In this document: piece by piece, positions 25,213 through 33,815 of the stretch
Numbering within the stretch: position 1 is the first letter of the stretch
How the letters are laid out: every line of letters starts with the position of its first letter
Assembly: GCA_038253885.1 (NCBI GenBank)
Contig: JBBSGP010000030.1
Span: 1-37,145 of the forward strand
Direction of reading: 5' to 3'
Length of the DNA stretch: 37,145 nucleotides
Source: JALZAQ01 sp038253885
Lineage (GTDB): Bacteria > Gemmatimonadota > Gemmatimonadetes > Gemmatimonadales > Gemmatimonadaceae
Made by a program: the position numbers and the translations under genes
Notes under the pieces: model-generated
Seen by the model: only the letters and a program-made list of their open reading frames with translations
Database searches by the model: none
Told to the model about the DNA's origin: nothing

Positions 25213-25848
25213 TCATTCCACGAGACTCAGAAGGGATAACCAGAATACGTTGAATGCTTCCCGTGGATTTCGCTTGCGATCCAGCATCACCGAAACAGCC
25301 AGTCCGTCGGTAAACGCGATTACGACGTCGGCAAGCATCAGAGCCGGAATTCTCAGCTTGAGACCGAGGAGCCCAAAGAGCCGCTCGACCGTGACCGAGG
25401 AGCTATCACGGCGTACAGCGATGGATGCTCGGACAGCCGCACTGACCAGAGGCTCCTGTGAGCCCCCCAACTCGATGAGAACGCGGATCTCTCCCCGCTC
25501 CAGCTCCTCATCCAGCCATGACCACAGATCATCGAATGCGGTGGCAGCTGTAGACACCGCCAGCGCAGCACCTTCACGTGCCGCGATCCCGCGAGTCATC
25601 CACTCCACGGCTCGCGCTAGCAGTGTTTCCTTGTCGTGGAAGTGGTAGTGGATCAGCCCTTTGCTCACATCTGCTTCTTCGGCCACCTGTTGCATGGTGA
25701 GGTCGGCAACTCCTGAGATCACCACTCGACGCACTGCGGCTCGCAGGATACGGTCGGCGGCGATCCGCCGCGGATGCTCCGCTGTTTTTCGTGCACCCCC
25801 GGCTTGCGGCTCCTCTGTCTCGATCCGGCGATGTGCGTCAGTCACCAT
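25213..25848 (-). CDS. TetR-family transcriptional regulator
   Basis: A 211-residue regulator. The N-terminal helix-turn-helix is at about residues 30-75 (ILRAAVRRVVISG, TMQQVAEEADVSKGLIHYHFHDKETLLARAV). The C-terminal helical domain should bind a ligand and dimerise. The target is unknown; the adjacent ydcF-like gene and its own promoter are the simplest guesses. Start ATG 25848 leaves a charged N-terminal extension of about 27 residues before the first conserved helix. Confidence 0.92.
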   Translation of the reverse strand: MVTDAHRRIETEEPQAGGARKTAEHPRRIAADRILRAAVRRVVISGVADLTMQQVAEEADVSKGLIHYHFHDKETLLARAVEWMTRGIAAREGAALAVSTAATAFDDLWSWLDEELERGEIRVLIELGGSQEPLVSAAVRASIAVRRDSSSVTVERLFGLLGLKLRIPALMLADVVIAFTDGLAVSVMLDRKRNPREAFNVFWLSLLSLVE

Positions 25849-25896
25849 ACGCGAAGCCGACCTTCATTCGGGATACCGCTGCTATCGCGGAGTCGC

Positions 25897-27285
25897 TCAC
25901 GATACGACGACCTTGGTTCGCGGAGCTGGAGCTTCGACAGTACCAAAACCTTCACTCCTGAGCATCGACGTCAGACCTGCCTGAGCTGCCGGCTCTCCAT
26001 GTACGAGATAGACGCTCCCGAGCCGCGGCGAGGTGGCGCGCACTTCCCTTGCCCAACGCACAAGTTCCGTTCGATCGGCATGGGCACTGTACCCATTGAG
26101 CACTTCGACCTGCGCTCTCAGCGGTACTTGATCACCAAAGATCTTGAGAAATGGTTGGCGCTCGACGATGCGGCGTCCCAGCGTGTGCTCCGCCTGAAAA
26201 CCGACAATCAGAATCGTATTGCGACTTTCCCCCGCACCCTGAGCCAGATGGTGAAGGATGCGACCATTCTCGGCCATCCCCGATGCTGCAATGATGATCA
26301 CCGGTCCGTTGAGGCGAGCAAGGGCCTTTGATGCCTCGACGTCTCTGGTGTAGTGGACCAGCGGGAACTGGAATAGTTCCTGTACTTTTTGCACCAGATC
26401 TTCAGTTCGATCGAAAATCTCAGGGTGCATCTCGAAGACGGTAGTCGCATCGACCGCCAATGGACTATCGATGTAGATCGGAATCGCAGGCATCTCGCCT
26501 GCCCGGGCAAGCACGTGAAGGTCGTACACAAGCTCCTGCGTTCGACCGACTGCAAACGAGGGGATGATGACTCTGCCGCCTCGTTTTACAGTCTCGCGCA
26601 CAATGGCACCAAGCCGGGTACGTGCTTCCGCGACGGATTCGTGGTCCCGATCGCCATAGGTGGATTCCATGATCACAACATCCGCACCATGGGGCGGCTG
26701 CGGATCTCTGATGATGGGCAGCCCCCACCGGCCGATATCACCTGAAAACACGAGGCGTGTAGTCACACCTCCGTCCGCACAGTCCACGACAACCGAGGCA
26801 GAGCCCAGTATGTGGCCGGCGTCGATGAAGGTTACCCGAATGCCCGGAAGTACATCGACCGGAGTTTCATAGGGAACGCTCATCATGAGCTCGGTTGTCT
26901 TGGCCGCGTCCCGCATCGCATAGAGGGGTGGAATCGCCTCTTTTCCACGACGGATGAGGAACTCGGCGTCTTTTTCCTGGATGTGCGCTGCATCTGCCAG
27001 CATCACCGCCGAGAGATCCCGTGTGGCTGACGTTGCCCAGATCTTCTTGTCGTACCCCCGGGCAACGAGAAACGGGAGTCGTCCGGCATGATCGATATGG
27101 GCATGAGAGAGGATTACCGCGTCGATCTTGTCCGTGGGAACGGGTAGCGTACGGTTCTTCTCGGCGGTGTCGGCTCGCTTTCCCTGAAACAAACCGCAGT
27201 CGAGAAGGACCGTTCGGCCGTTCGCGTGAAGCACGTGGCAGGACCCAGTTACCTCGCGGGCAGCCCCGACGAATGTGAGGTCCAC
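25897..27285 (-). CDS. MBL-fold beta-CASP RNA hydrolase (CPSF/YSH1-like)
   Basis: A 462-residue metallo-beta-lactamase with beta-CASP insertion. The zinc motif is SHAHIDHAG (HxHxDH). Further ligands include the His of DAGHILGSASV and the Asp of FSGDIGR. Beta-CASP motifs follow (IIIAASGMAENGR, NGYSAHADR, YLVHGEP). Homologues are RNA endo/exonucleases related to the archaeal and eukaryotic CPSF73 family. The GTG start at 27285 lies 3 bases after the stop of a 58-residue gene, so they are probably co-translated. Confidence 0.95.
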   Translation of the reverse strand: MDLTFVGAAREVTGSCHVLHANGRTVLLDCGLFQGKRADTAEKNRTLPVPTDKIDAVILSHAHIDHAGRLPFLVARGYDKKIWATSATRDLSAVMLADAAHIQEKDAEFLIRRGKEAIPPLYAMRDAAKTTELMMSVPYETPVDVLPGIRVTFIDAGHILGSASVVVDCADGGVTTRLVFSGDIGRWGLPIIRDPQPPHGADVVIMESTYGDRDHESVAEARTRLGAIVRETVKRGGRVIIPSFAVGRTQELVYDLHVLARAGEMPAIPIYIDSPLAVDATTVFEMHPEIFDRTEDLVQKVQELFQFPLVHYTRDVEASKALARLNGPVIIIAASGMAENGRILHHLAQGAGESRNTILIVGFQAEHTLGRRIVERQPFLKIFGDQVPLRAQVEVLNGYSAHADRTELVRWAREVRATSPRLGSVYLVHGEPAAQAGLTSMLRSEGFGTVEAPAPRTKVVVS

Positions 27286-27288
27286 AGC

Positions 27289-27465
27289 CTAAGCCTCCGT
27301 CGTGGAGTCACGCTGGAAGACGATAGTGAGCCGCTGTCCTTCCTGAGACAACAAGGCAGGCTGCCAACCACCGCGGCTCCGCTCGTTCAGCAGATCGGTG
27401 AGCGTGTCCTCATCATCGTGCACGCGGCGCGAGAGACGGAGCATCACTGCCTGGTATTCTTTCAT
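27289..27465 (-). CDS. DUF4177-like small protein
   Basis: A 58-residue protein (MKEYQAVMLRLSRR...). The pattern of a strand, a helix with LTDLLNERSRGGWQPALLSQ and a final strand RLTIVFQR is typical of DUF4177-type small proteins. No function is known for that family. It stands directly before the beta-CASP gene (3-base gap) and starts only 27 bases from the divergent upp start. No ribosome site is visible, so translation may be leaderless. Most of a longer open frame covering upp on this strand is a shadow; only this end looks protein-like. Confidence 0.65.
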   Translation of the reverse strand: MKEYQAVMLRLSRRVHDDEDTLTDLLNERSRGGWQPALLSQEGQRLTIVFQRDSTTEA

Positions 27466-27492
27466 TTGGGCGAAGATAGTAGCTTCCCGGCC

Positions 27493-28140
27493 ATGGACAC
27501 CACCCCCGGCTACCCTACCCTCTCCATCACCCGCCACCCTCTGGTTCAGCACAAGCTGACAATGCTCCGTGACCGCTCCACACCCACAAAGATCTTCAAG
27601 GAGCTGGTGGATGAGATCACTACCTTGATGGCATATGAAGCGACCGGAGATCTGCCATTGGAGGAGGCCCCAGTGGCGACACCTCTGGAGGAGACGATCG
27701 GACTCCGGATGAGCGGAAAGAAGCTGACTCTCGTGCCGATCTTGCGCGCAGGTCTTGGCATGGTGGAGGGCGTTCTGCGCTTGGTGCCTTCCGCACGGGT
27801 GGGGCATGTCGGGCTGTATCGCGATCACGATACCCTCGAGCCAGTTGACTACTATTTCAAGGTCCCGGGAGATGCTTCCGAGAGGCAATTCTTCGTCCTC
27901 GATCCGATGCTCGCAACTGGCGGGAGTGCAGTAGCCGCCATCTCCTCGCTGAAGCGTGTCGGCGCTTCCCGCATTCGTTTTCTTTGTATCGTCGCAGCAC
28001 CAACGGGGGTACGGCGTCTTGCCCACGCTCATCCCGATGTCCCGATCATCTGCGCCGCTCTCGATCGAGAACTCAATTCACAGGGGTACATTCTTCCAGG
28101 ACTGGGTGATGCCGGGGATCGGCTCTTCGGCACGCGATGA
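27493..28140 (+). CDS. upp: Uracil phosphoribosyltransferase
   Basis: A 215-residue salvage enzyme that makes UMP from uracil and PRPP. Recognised from the N-terminal ITRHPLVQHKLTMLRDRSTPT, the LVPILRAGLGMVEG loop, the PRPP-binding DPMLATGGSA and the C-terminal GYILPGLGDAGDRLFGT. Start ATG 27493 gives the usual length and N-terminus; an open frame upstream overlaps the divergent small gene and is not Upp-like. There is no adjacent uracil permease. Confidence 0.97.
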   Translation: MDTTPGYPTLSITRHPLVQHKLTMLRDRSTPTKIFKELVDEITTLMAYEATGDLPLEEAPVATPLEETIGLRMSGKKLTLVPILRAGLGMVEGVLRLVPSARVGHVGLYRDHDTLEPVDYYFKVPGDASERQFFVLDPMLATGGSAVAAISSLKRVGASRIRFLCIVAAPTGVRRLAHAHPDVPIICAALDRELNSQGYILPGLGDAGDRLFGTR

Positions 28141-28305
28141 ACACATTCGCGCGGTTCTTCTGCACATTGCAGTGCCTCCATGGTTAACGTGCTCCTGGCA
28201 CTCACCGTCCACCCGTTTCAGCGTGATTTCACTGTCCTCCCCGATGTTCATCCCCTTGTTCGGGCTGCCCGGTAGGATTAGTTTCCGCCGCGACTGACTT
28301 ATCAT
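28078..28305 (-). CDS. Possible small ORF with a CsrA-like N-terminal pattern
   Basis: A 75-codon frame whose ATG (28305) follows an excellent ribosome site (GAGGAGGAG, 7-base spacing). Residues about 10-35 (LILPGSPNKGMNIGEDSEITLKRVDG) line up without gaps with CsrA's LIL-x9-IG-x11-G, although the usual SRK is missing. The second half does not match, and the 3' end overlaps the end of upp on the other strand. In the +1 frame a short PRECVHR resembles CsrA's P-R-x-V-x-V-H-R, so it may be a frameshifted relic. This is only a pattern match. Confidence 0.3.
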   Translation of the reverse strand: MISQSRRKLILPGSPNKGMNIGEDSEITLKRVDGECQEHVNHGGTAMCRRTARMCSSRAEEPIPGITQSWKNVPL

Positions 28306-28333
28306 CGCGCTCCTCCTCGCGTCCTAGCTGTTG

Positions 28334-29272
28334 ATGCTCATAAATCTCCTGCCAGATTTCTTTGCCATCATCAACAGTTCAGACCCAGTCAGTGCCTACA
28401 CGCACTACTACGAAGCCCACCGCCGTTTGCTCTCTGCCTACTGGCATAACTACGTTCTTGACCCTGAGAGTCCGCACTTCAACGACGTCGTGCGAGCGAC
28501 GGCTCTTGCCAGTCGAGCTGATCTGCGTGCGATGCTCGAGCGAACGGATGTGGTCTCGCTCGCTCGTGAGTGCGAGGAAAGGTGCGCCAGCCTTCTAGAG
28601 ATGGACGTCGACATCGACGTCGTCTTGATGGTAGGTGTCGGAGCCGCTAACGCGGGTGAGCTCGTGACAAATGGACGCGGTATCGCATTCGTCTGCCTCG
28701 AGCACTTTACTGGAATCGCGAACGCCGAGACTCAGGGCCTCGGTCTCGATCCAGAACTCATTTCACTCTGGCTCGCACATGAGATTGCGCATGCTGTCCG
28801 CTACACCTCACCGCGTAGTCAAAGTGAAATGCGCAAACTGGTGGATGATGCCGGGGGAGAGTACTCCTACTGGGAGACAGGACGACGGGCAACACTTCGA
28901 GAGCTTCTGATCAACGAAGGACTCGCGGTCTCGACCGCCCGGACAATCTCTCCGGGACACGCTGACTGGGAATATTTCGGGTATGGCCGCCGGCAGTACG
29001 CCCGCATCAGGGAACTCGAGCCCGTCATCACGCGCTCCGTTGCACCCGAGCTTGATTCCAGCGGGCTCGGTCTACGCCTCCGCTATCTCTCCGGTGGCCT
29101 TAGCGACGAAGCCCGGACTGTCGATCGCTATGTCATCCCGGAACGCGGTGGGTATTATTTAGGCACCCGGATGGTTGAATCGGCGGTCGCCCAACATGGT
29201 CTAGCTTGGAGTATACGTGCAAGCGCACTTGAGATCTCCAGCTTGGCTCTCAACGCCGCGGTGTCTGCCTAG
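28334..29272 (+). CDS. DUF2268-type putative Zn-dependent protease
   Basis: A 312-residue protein. It has the zinc motif HEIAH in LISLWLAHEIAHAVRYTS and a downstream LLINEGLAVSTA that can supply the third ligand. GGYYLGTRMVESAVAQHG near the C-terminus matches the DUF2268 family (predicted Zn-dependent proteases). No signal peptide is visible, so it is probably cytoplasmic. Start ATG 28334 is taken; an adjacent TTG (28331) is possible, and no good ribosome site is seen for either. It converges with mnmE (36 bases between stops). Confidence 0.82.
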   Translation: MLINLLPDFFAIINSSDPVSAYTHYYEAHRRLLSAYWHNYVLDPESPHFNDVVRATALASRADLRAMLERTDVVSLARECEERCASLLEMDVDIDVVLMVGVGAANAGELVTNGRGIAFVCLEHFTGIANAETQGLGLDPELISLWLAHEIAHAVRYTSPRSQSEMRKLVDDAGGEYSYWETGRRATLRELLINEGLAVSTARTISPGHADWEYFGYGRRQYARIRELEPVITRSVAPELDSSGLGLRLRYLSGGLSDEARTVDRYVIPERGGYYLGTRMVESAVAQHGLAWSIRASALEISSLALNAAVSA

Positions 29273-29308
29273 GCTGCTGCCGGTTCTTGGGCTCGAACCA
29301 CTCCTCAT

Positions 29309-30721
29309 TTATTTCCCGACACAGAATGTTCTGAACAGGTTGTCCAGAACATCGTCTATCTCCACGGTTCCTATCATTTCCTCGAGTGCGGTTTCCGCAC
29401 TCTTCAGGTAGGTGGTCGCCAGGGATATTGGGAGCTTCCCTTCCCTCCAGAGCTGAGCGAAGGTTCCTATCTCGTCTCTCGCCCGCTGAACGCTCTGCCG
29501 ATGCCGTTCCCGTGTCAGAACAGCGCTCTCAGCGAAAATCAGTTCTGTATGCAGCTGTGGGAACAAGCCAACCAAGGAAGTGAGAAGCGGCTCAATTCCT
29601 TCCTCACCGTGGATGCTGATCGAGACCACACTCGTGCTAGTACTATCGAGATGTAGTGTTGTTCTCTCCGGGTCACCTCTCCGAAGGTCGGCCTTGGTCC
29701 AGATTGGAATAATCGGCGATGATGTAACAGCGCCTATGTGCTTCATGGCCGCAGCTAATGTGGGGAGGGTCTCTCCACATGCAAGGACGTAATTGGCCCG
29801 CGACAGGTACTCCTCGCTCACCTCGATCCCCATCTGCTCGATCACATCCTGCGCCACACGGAGACCGGCTGTATCAACCAGCCGAACAGTCCATCCACCT
29901 AGCTCCATAACTGCCTCCAACGCATCCCGTGTCGTTCCAGGGAGATCTGTGACAATCGATCGATTCCGACCGATCAAAGCGTTGAACAGAGAGGACTTAC
30001 CCGCATTCGGTGCACCGGCGATAACGACCAGCACTCCATCCCGAAACAACTCGCCAATATCCGCAGACCGGAGAAGTCCATCGAGCTCTTTCTGCAGCAC
30101 ATCGAGAACTCCACCGATTCGCTCGGGCGTTATTGGTCCATCGTCCTCTTCAGGGAAGTCGATGTCATAGGCAACCAGTACCTCCAAATCCAGTAGTTGG
30201 CGCTGAACCAAGGAGATCCGTGACGACAGTTTGCCCTCCAGCTGCGCCAATGCGCTTGCATGCATGACAGCTGAACGAGCATCGATCAAGTCACTAACTC
30301 CCTCCGCTTGTAGCAGATCGATTTTCCCGTTCATGACCGCGCGACGGGTGAACTCACCTCCATGAGCTTCACGCGCACCGGCATGCAAGAGCGCCATAAG
30401 CCCTAGCGCGGGGACCATTGTACCGCCGTGGACAGACAACTCAACGAGGTCCTCACCAGTATACGACCGTGGGGCGTGATAGACGGTTATTATTGGGTTG
30501 TCTATCACGGACCCTGTCTGACAGTCCCGTAGAGTTGCCTGGTACGGGCGCCGCTCCTCAGACCTCCAGGGCTGGACGGCCCGAGAACCAACACTGTGCG
30601 CCAGTGGACCACTCACCCGGAGGACAGCAATGGCAGCCCGTCCTGAAGCTGTGGAGATAGCGGCAATCGTGTCGGCCGCCTCCGGAAAGAGCATCGGAAG
30701 GGATTGCTGGGATGCGCTCAT
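29309..30721 (-). CDS. mnmE: tRNA modification GTPase MnmE
   Basis: A 470-residue GTPase that, with MnmG, adds a carboxymethylaminomethyl group to U34 of certain tRNAs. It has the N-terminal tetrahydrofolate-binding domain (DTIAAISTASGRAAIAVLRVSG), a helical middle, and a G domain with GAPNAGKSSLFNAL, LPGTTRD and DTAGLR. The G4 motif reads TKAD instead of the usual NKxD. The C-terminal CVGK holds the essential cysteine. It overlaps the MBL gene by 4 bases (ATGA). mnmG is not in the window. Confidence 0.97.
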   Translation of the reverse strand: MSASQQSLPMLFPEAADTIAAISTASGRAAIAVLRVSGPLAHSVGSRAVQPWRSEERRPYQATLRDCQTGSVIDNPIITVYHAPRSYTGEDLVELSVHGGTMVPALGLMALLHAGAREAHGGEFTRRAVMNGKIDLLQAEGVSDLIDARSAVMHASALAQLEGKLSSRISLVQRQLLDLEVLVAYDIDFPEEDDGPITPERIGGVLDVLQKELDGLLRSADIGELFRDGVLVVIAGAPNAGKSSLFNALIGRNRSIVTDLPGTTRDALEAVMELGGWTVRLVDTAGLRVAQDVIEQMGIEVSEEYLSRANYVLACGETLPTLAAAMKHIGAVTSSPIIPIWTKADLRRGDPERTTLHLDSTSTSVVSISIHGEEGIEPLLTSLVGLFPQLHTELIFAESAVLTRERHRQSVQRARDEIGTFAQLWREGKLPISLATTYLKSAETALEEMIGTVEIDDVLDNLFRTFCVGK

Positions 30722-31536
30722 AGTTCGAAGATCGCACCGGGCTCCAGAATTTTGACAGCATCAGAACACGGGTACAGAGGGAGCTGCGCTCGCAGCCGGT
30801 CAATCGCATCATATGCACGAGATGTTACATGGTGGAATGTTCCCCAATGGTACGGAATGAAGTAGCGCGCTCGAAGCTTTGCGAATAGGCTGAGAGCATC
30901 AGACGCGGTGAGATGCCCAGAGCGAAATCCAAGCTTCCACCAGGGAGCGTGGCCAATGGGGAGGAGTGCTACATCCAATTCTCTATTTCTGAAATGAAGA
31001 CGGTTCTCTACCAAGACGAGGGCATCCGAGTCCAGACCCGTATCACCAACAAATAGGCAGCTCACATCATTGGTATCTAATAGATACATATTCGCCGCCT
31101 TTCGCCAACGGTCAATTCCGTAACGGCTTCCAAGATGCTTGGCGGTGGCAGCCGTAATGTTAACCGGGCCTACAGTAATCTGACTTCCTGAGGGAAGAGC
31201 TTCAGCGTGACTGAAGCCCAGTCGTTGAAGCCACATGGCCACAGCGGGTGGTGCGTAGAGGGGGATGGTCCGCGGTAATGCCTCGAGAGAGGGAAACGAG
31301 AGGTGGTCCGCATGAGCATGCGTCAGCAAGAGTGCGTCGAGACGCGGGAGCTCGGCGATGGGTATCCCTGGAAGACTCACCCGGGGAAGGATCCATCCGA
31401 GACGCGAGTCAAAATTAGGGTCAGTGAGGAACCGAGAGCCTGCCAGTTCGATCAGTAGAGTGGCATGACCGATGTACGTGATCCTGAGCAGCTTCTCATG
31501 ACTCGGGGTATCCAGCTGATCACCCTGGTGCGTCAC
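30718..31536 (-). CDS. MBL-fold hydrolase (UlaG / NAPE-PLD-like)
   Basis: A 272-residue metallo-hydrolase. The zinc motif HAHADH is in LLTHAHADHLSFPSL. Other ligands include H of TAKHLGSRYG and D of FVGDTG. YHWGTFHH near the end resembles the UlaG/NAPE-PLD group. The substrate is unknown. It sits between yidC and mnmE with 4-base overlaps on both sides (GTGA with yidC, ATGA with mnmE). Many bacteria have jag/khpB in this slot, so the position is unusual for an MBL enzyme. The GTG start at 31536 is fixed by the overlap. Confidence 0.9.
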   Translation of the reverse strand: MTHQGDQLDTPSHEKLLRITYIGHATLLIELAGSRFLTDPNFDSRLGWILPRVSLPGIPIAELPRLDALLLTHAHADHLSFPSLEALPRTIPLYAPPAVAMWLQRLGFSHAEALPSGSQITVGPVNITAATAKHLGSRYGIDRWRKAANMYLLDTNDVSCLFVGDTGLDSDALVLVENRLHFRNRELDVALLPIGHAPWWKLGFRSGHLTASDALSLFAKLRARYFIPYHWGTFHHVTSRAYDAIDRLRAQLPLYPCSDAVKILEPGAIFEL

Positions 31537-33236
31537 TTCCTGGTTGACGGGCTACTTTTGGACCTCTCTCGAGCGATCAGCCACTGCTGGGGAAGCGCAG
31601 CGATGTTCTGCACCGCATAGTAGAGATTCAGACCAGATGCCAGGTTCAGAAAGAACGCCGTCATCATGACGGGAAATACATACGTCATTGTCTTTGCCTG
31701 AGGATTAGGAGGCGTATTTCGCATTCCTATCCAGGAAAGAAAGAACATCGAGATCCCCATAAGAGCCGGCAGAATATAGTAGGGATCCTTCTGGGAGATA
31801 TCGTGAAGCCAAAGAAACGAGACACCCCGGAACTCAATCGTATTCTGAAAGACAAAGAACAGCGCAAAGAGCACAGGCATCGGCAGCAACATTGGTAGAC
31901 ATCCACTAAACATGCTGAAGGGACTCATCCCATGTTCCTTGTACACCCTCATCATTTCCGCATGCTGCTTTTCAGGCTGCTTTGCGTACCGTTTCTGGAT
32001 CTCCTGAAGCTCAGGCTGGACACGTTGCATCTTGAGATTGCTACGCATCGCACGCTGGTTCAGCGGCCATAGTATTAGTCGCACAACGACCCCAAATACC
32101 ACCAACACCCATCCATAACTGACTCGTAACCTGTCGTGGAGCCCCAGTACTGCCCACATCACGAAGGAAGCGAATGGTTCCACAACTCCACGGAGGAATC
32201 CACCGTAGGGATTCACATGTTCTAGATCTCTCCCAACTGCTGTCAAACGACGCCAGGCCTGGGGACCTGTATACAATTCGAATGCAAAACCACCATTGGG
32301 CTGGACTGGTACGGTGATCATGGCATCGGCATTGATCGCCATCTTTCCTGCCCGGGGGCCACCTGTGAAGACCACAGACTCAAAGTTGGCACTGGGAGCA
32401 GCCGACAGAACCGCAAGCAGAAAATATTTATTCTTGCTCGCAACCCATGCGAGAGGCCCCGCTTCAACCAGTGTCTCGTGTGGGTCTAGCTTAGTGAATG
32501 AGATACTTCGAGCTCCTGATTTCACCGGCTTTGCTACATACGCAAGGTGATGCTGGTCATCCAGAGTGTCTGCCTCCTCCGAGCGTAATCCTCCGGGAAG
32601 TATGATCCCTAGCTTTCTCAACTTCTCGCCTGATGCGGAATGGGCATCCAATCGGACTCGAACTTGATAACTGTCTGGAGCAAAGGAGTACGTCAGAGCT
32701 ATATCCCATCCGCCAACCCCGCCACGAAATATGAGAGGCCCCGTACCCTGACCTGTCCCTGGAACTGTATCCACCGTGAATGCCACGCGATCCAGCCTGA
32801 GAGTATCCGCGCTGGCAAAACCAACCAGATATAGAAGCGGCTGACCGGGGCGTTCCAGTTGAACGCTTCGGCCTTTCTGGGAGAGAGAACGGTACTCGAT
32901 CAGTACGGCCGAGACCGGCATGGCTCCGATCGCACTAAATTGATATCTGACCTTGCTGGTACTGATCGTTACAGTTTCCCCCGGAGTTCCAGGAAATGGC
33001 GTCTCCTTTCCTGTCTGCTGCGAGACACTAGTCTCCGACAGCTCTCGAGCAGTTCCTTGCCCACGTGGTCTCGATATCTGCCCAGAGCTTTCGAATCCTC
33101 TCTTGCTTGAATCGACACTCCTATCTTGCTTGGCCGGGGGCGGCAATTTGGAGACGGAAGGAGTGGGGAACAACCGCTGCGTCAGAAAGATCACAACAAC
33201 AGATAGTGCTAGCGCAAGGAAGAATCTTTTATCCAT
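31533..33236 (-). CDS. yidC: Membrane protein insertase YidC
   Basis: A 567-residue inner-membrane insertase. The N-terminal anchor (MDKRFFLALALSVVVIFL) is followed by a large periplasmic beta domain (about 60-330), as in Gram-negative YidC. The conserved core has the segments FSGCLPMLLPMPVLFALFFVFQ, YILPALMGISMFFLSW and NLASGLNLYYAVQN. The Gram-negative architecture fits a diderm host. Start ATG 33236 lies 15 bases after yidD. It is co-translated with the MBL hydrolase. Confidence 0.97.
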   Translation of the reverse strand: MDKRFFLALALSVVVIFLTQRLFPTPSVSKLPPPAKQDRSVDSSKRGFESSGQISRPRGQGTARELSETSVSQQTGKETPFPGTPGETVTISTSKVRYQFSAIGAMPVSAVLIEYRSLSQKGRSVQLERPGQPLLYLVGFASADTLRLDRVAFTVDTVPGTGQGTGPLIFRGGVGGWDIALTYSFAPDSYQVRVRLDAHSASGEKLRKLGIILPGGLRSEEADTLDDQHHLAYVAKPVKSGARSISFTKLDPHETLVEAGPLAWVASKNKYFLLAVLSAAPSANFESVVFTGGPRAGKMAINADAMITVPVQPNGGFAFELYTGPQAWRRLTAVGRDLEHVNPYGGFLRGVVEPFASFVMWAVLGLHDRLRVSYGWVLVVFGVVVRLILWPLNQRAMRSNLKMQRVQPELQEIQKRYAKQPEKQHAEMMRVYKEHGMSPFSMFSGCLPMLLPMPVLFALFFVFQNTIEFRGVSFLWLHDISQKDPYYILPALMGISMFFLSWIGMRNTPPNPQAKTMTYVFPVMMTAFFLNLASGLNLYYAVQNIAALPQQWLIARERSKSSPSTRK

Positions 33237-33251
33237 GGTACTCGCTATTGA

Positions 33252-33464
33252 TCATGGCACTGGGTCATATCCACCCGGGCAGAAAGGATGACAACGGCCA
33301 ATACGACGCATAGCAAGCCAGCTGCCCTTCTTGAATCCATAACGCCCCAACGCTTCGATGGCATACATAGAACAGCTCGGGTAAAATCGACACACCGCTG
33401 GAAGCAAAGGCGAGAGAATCACCTGATATCCGCGGATCACAACTATCGCCAATCGATCCATCAT
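33252..33464 (-). CDS. yidD: Membrane protein insertion efficiency factor YidD
   Basis: A 70-residue protein with the YidD pattern: ILSPLLPAVCRFYPSCSMYAIEALGRYG followed by RIGRCHPFCPGGYDPVP. It carries the conserved cysteines and an N-terminal amphipathic helix. It assists YidC in inserting membrane proteins. ATG 33464 overlaps the rnpA stop (ATGA). Confidence 0.96.
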   Translation of the reverse strand: MMDRLAIVVIRGYQVILSPLLPAVCRFYPSCSMYAIEALGRYGFKKGSWLAMRRIGRCHPFCPGGYDPVP

Positions 33465-33760
33465 TCATTCCGTGTAATCATGGCAATCTGTTTCACCGCT
33501 GATGCCAGCTCTGCAGCAAGAACCTGGTACGAGACAGCATAGGCAGCCTTTCTGGCCCGTACAACTACATCTACCGCTGGCAATACCTGTAGAAGCTGGC
33601 ATCGAGTCGCTTCGCGAAGACACCGTTTCAGGTAGTTGCGATCGACACTGCTCTGGCCGTATTTCGGCACAATAAACCCAACTCGTGGATGACGAGAAAG
33701 GGAAGCGCTTGCCCGGAGCTCGAGGTGCTCGGTCCGGATGCGCTTCCCCTCTCGTGTCAC
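33461..33760 (-). CDS. rnpA: Ribonuclease P protein component
   Basis: The protein subunit of RNase P, which trims tRNA 5' ends. The key motif is VDRNYLKRCLREATR (usual RNRxKRxxRE), followed by VVVRARKAAYAVSYQ. From GTG 33760 the protein is 99 residues, short for the family. The same frame continues upstream as PRRYRLTRGSELRSV, exactly the expected RnpA N-terminus (to about 33805), but without ATG, GTG or TTG; only CTG (33787) is available before the frame closes inside rpmH. The true start is probably upstream of 33760 with an unusual codon. Confidence 0.93.
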   Translation of the reverse strand: MTREGKRIRTEHLELRASASLSRHPRVGFIVPKYGQSSVDRNYLKRCLREATRCQLLQVLPAVDVVVRARKAAYAVSYQVLAAELASAVKQIAMITRNE

Positions 33761-33815
33761 AGATCGGAGCTCCGACCCCCGCGTCAGCCGATAGCGCCGC
33801 GGAAATCGAAGCCGA

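Noticed and set aside
27466..28032. Long minus-strand open frame across upp
   Set aside because: It is a shadow of upp on the opposite strand. Only its last 58 codons (27289-27465) lie outside upp and look like a protein.
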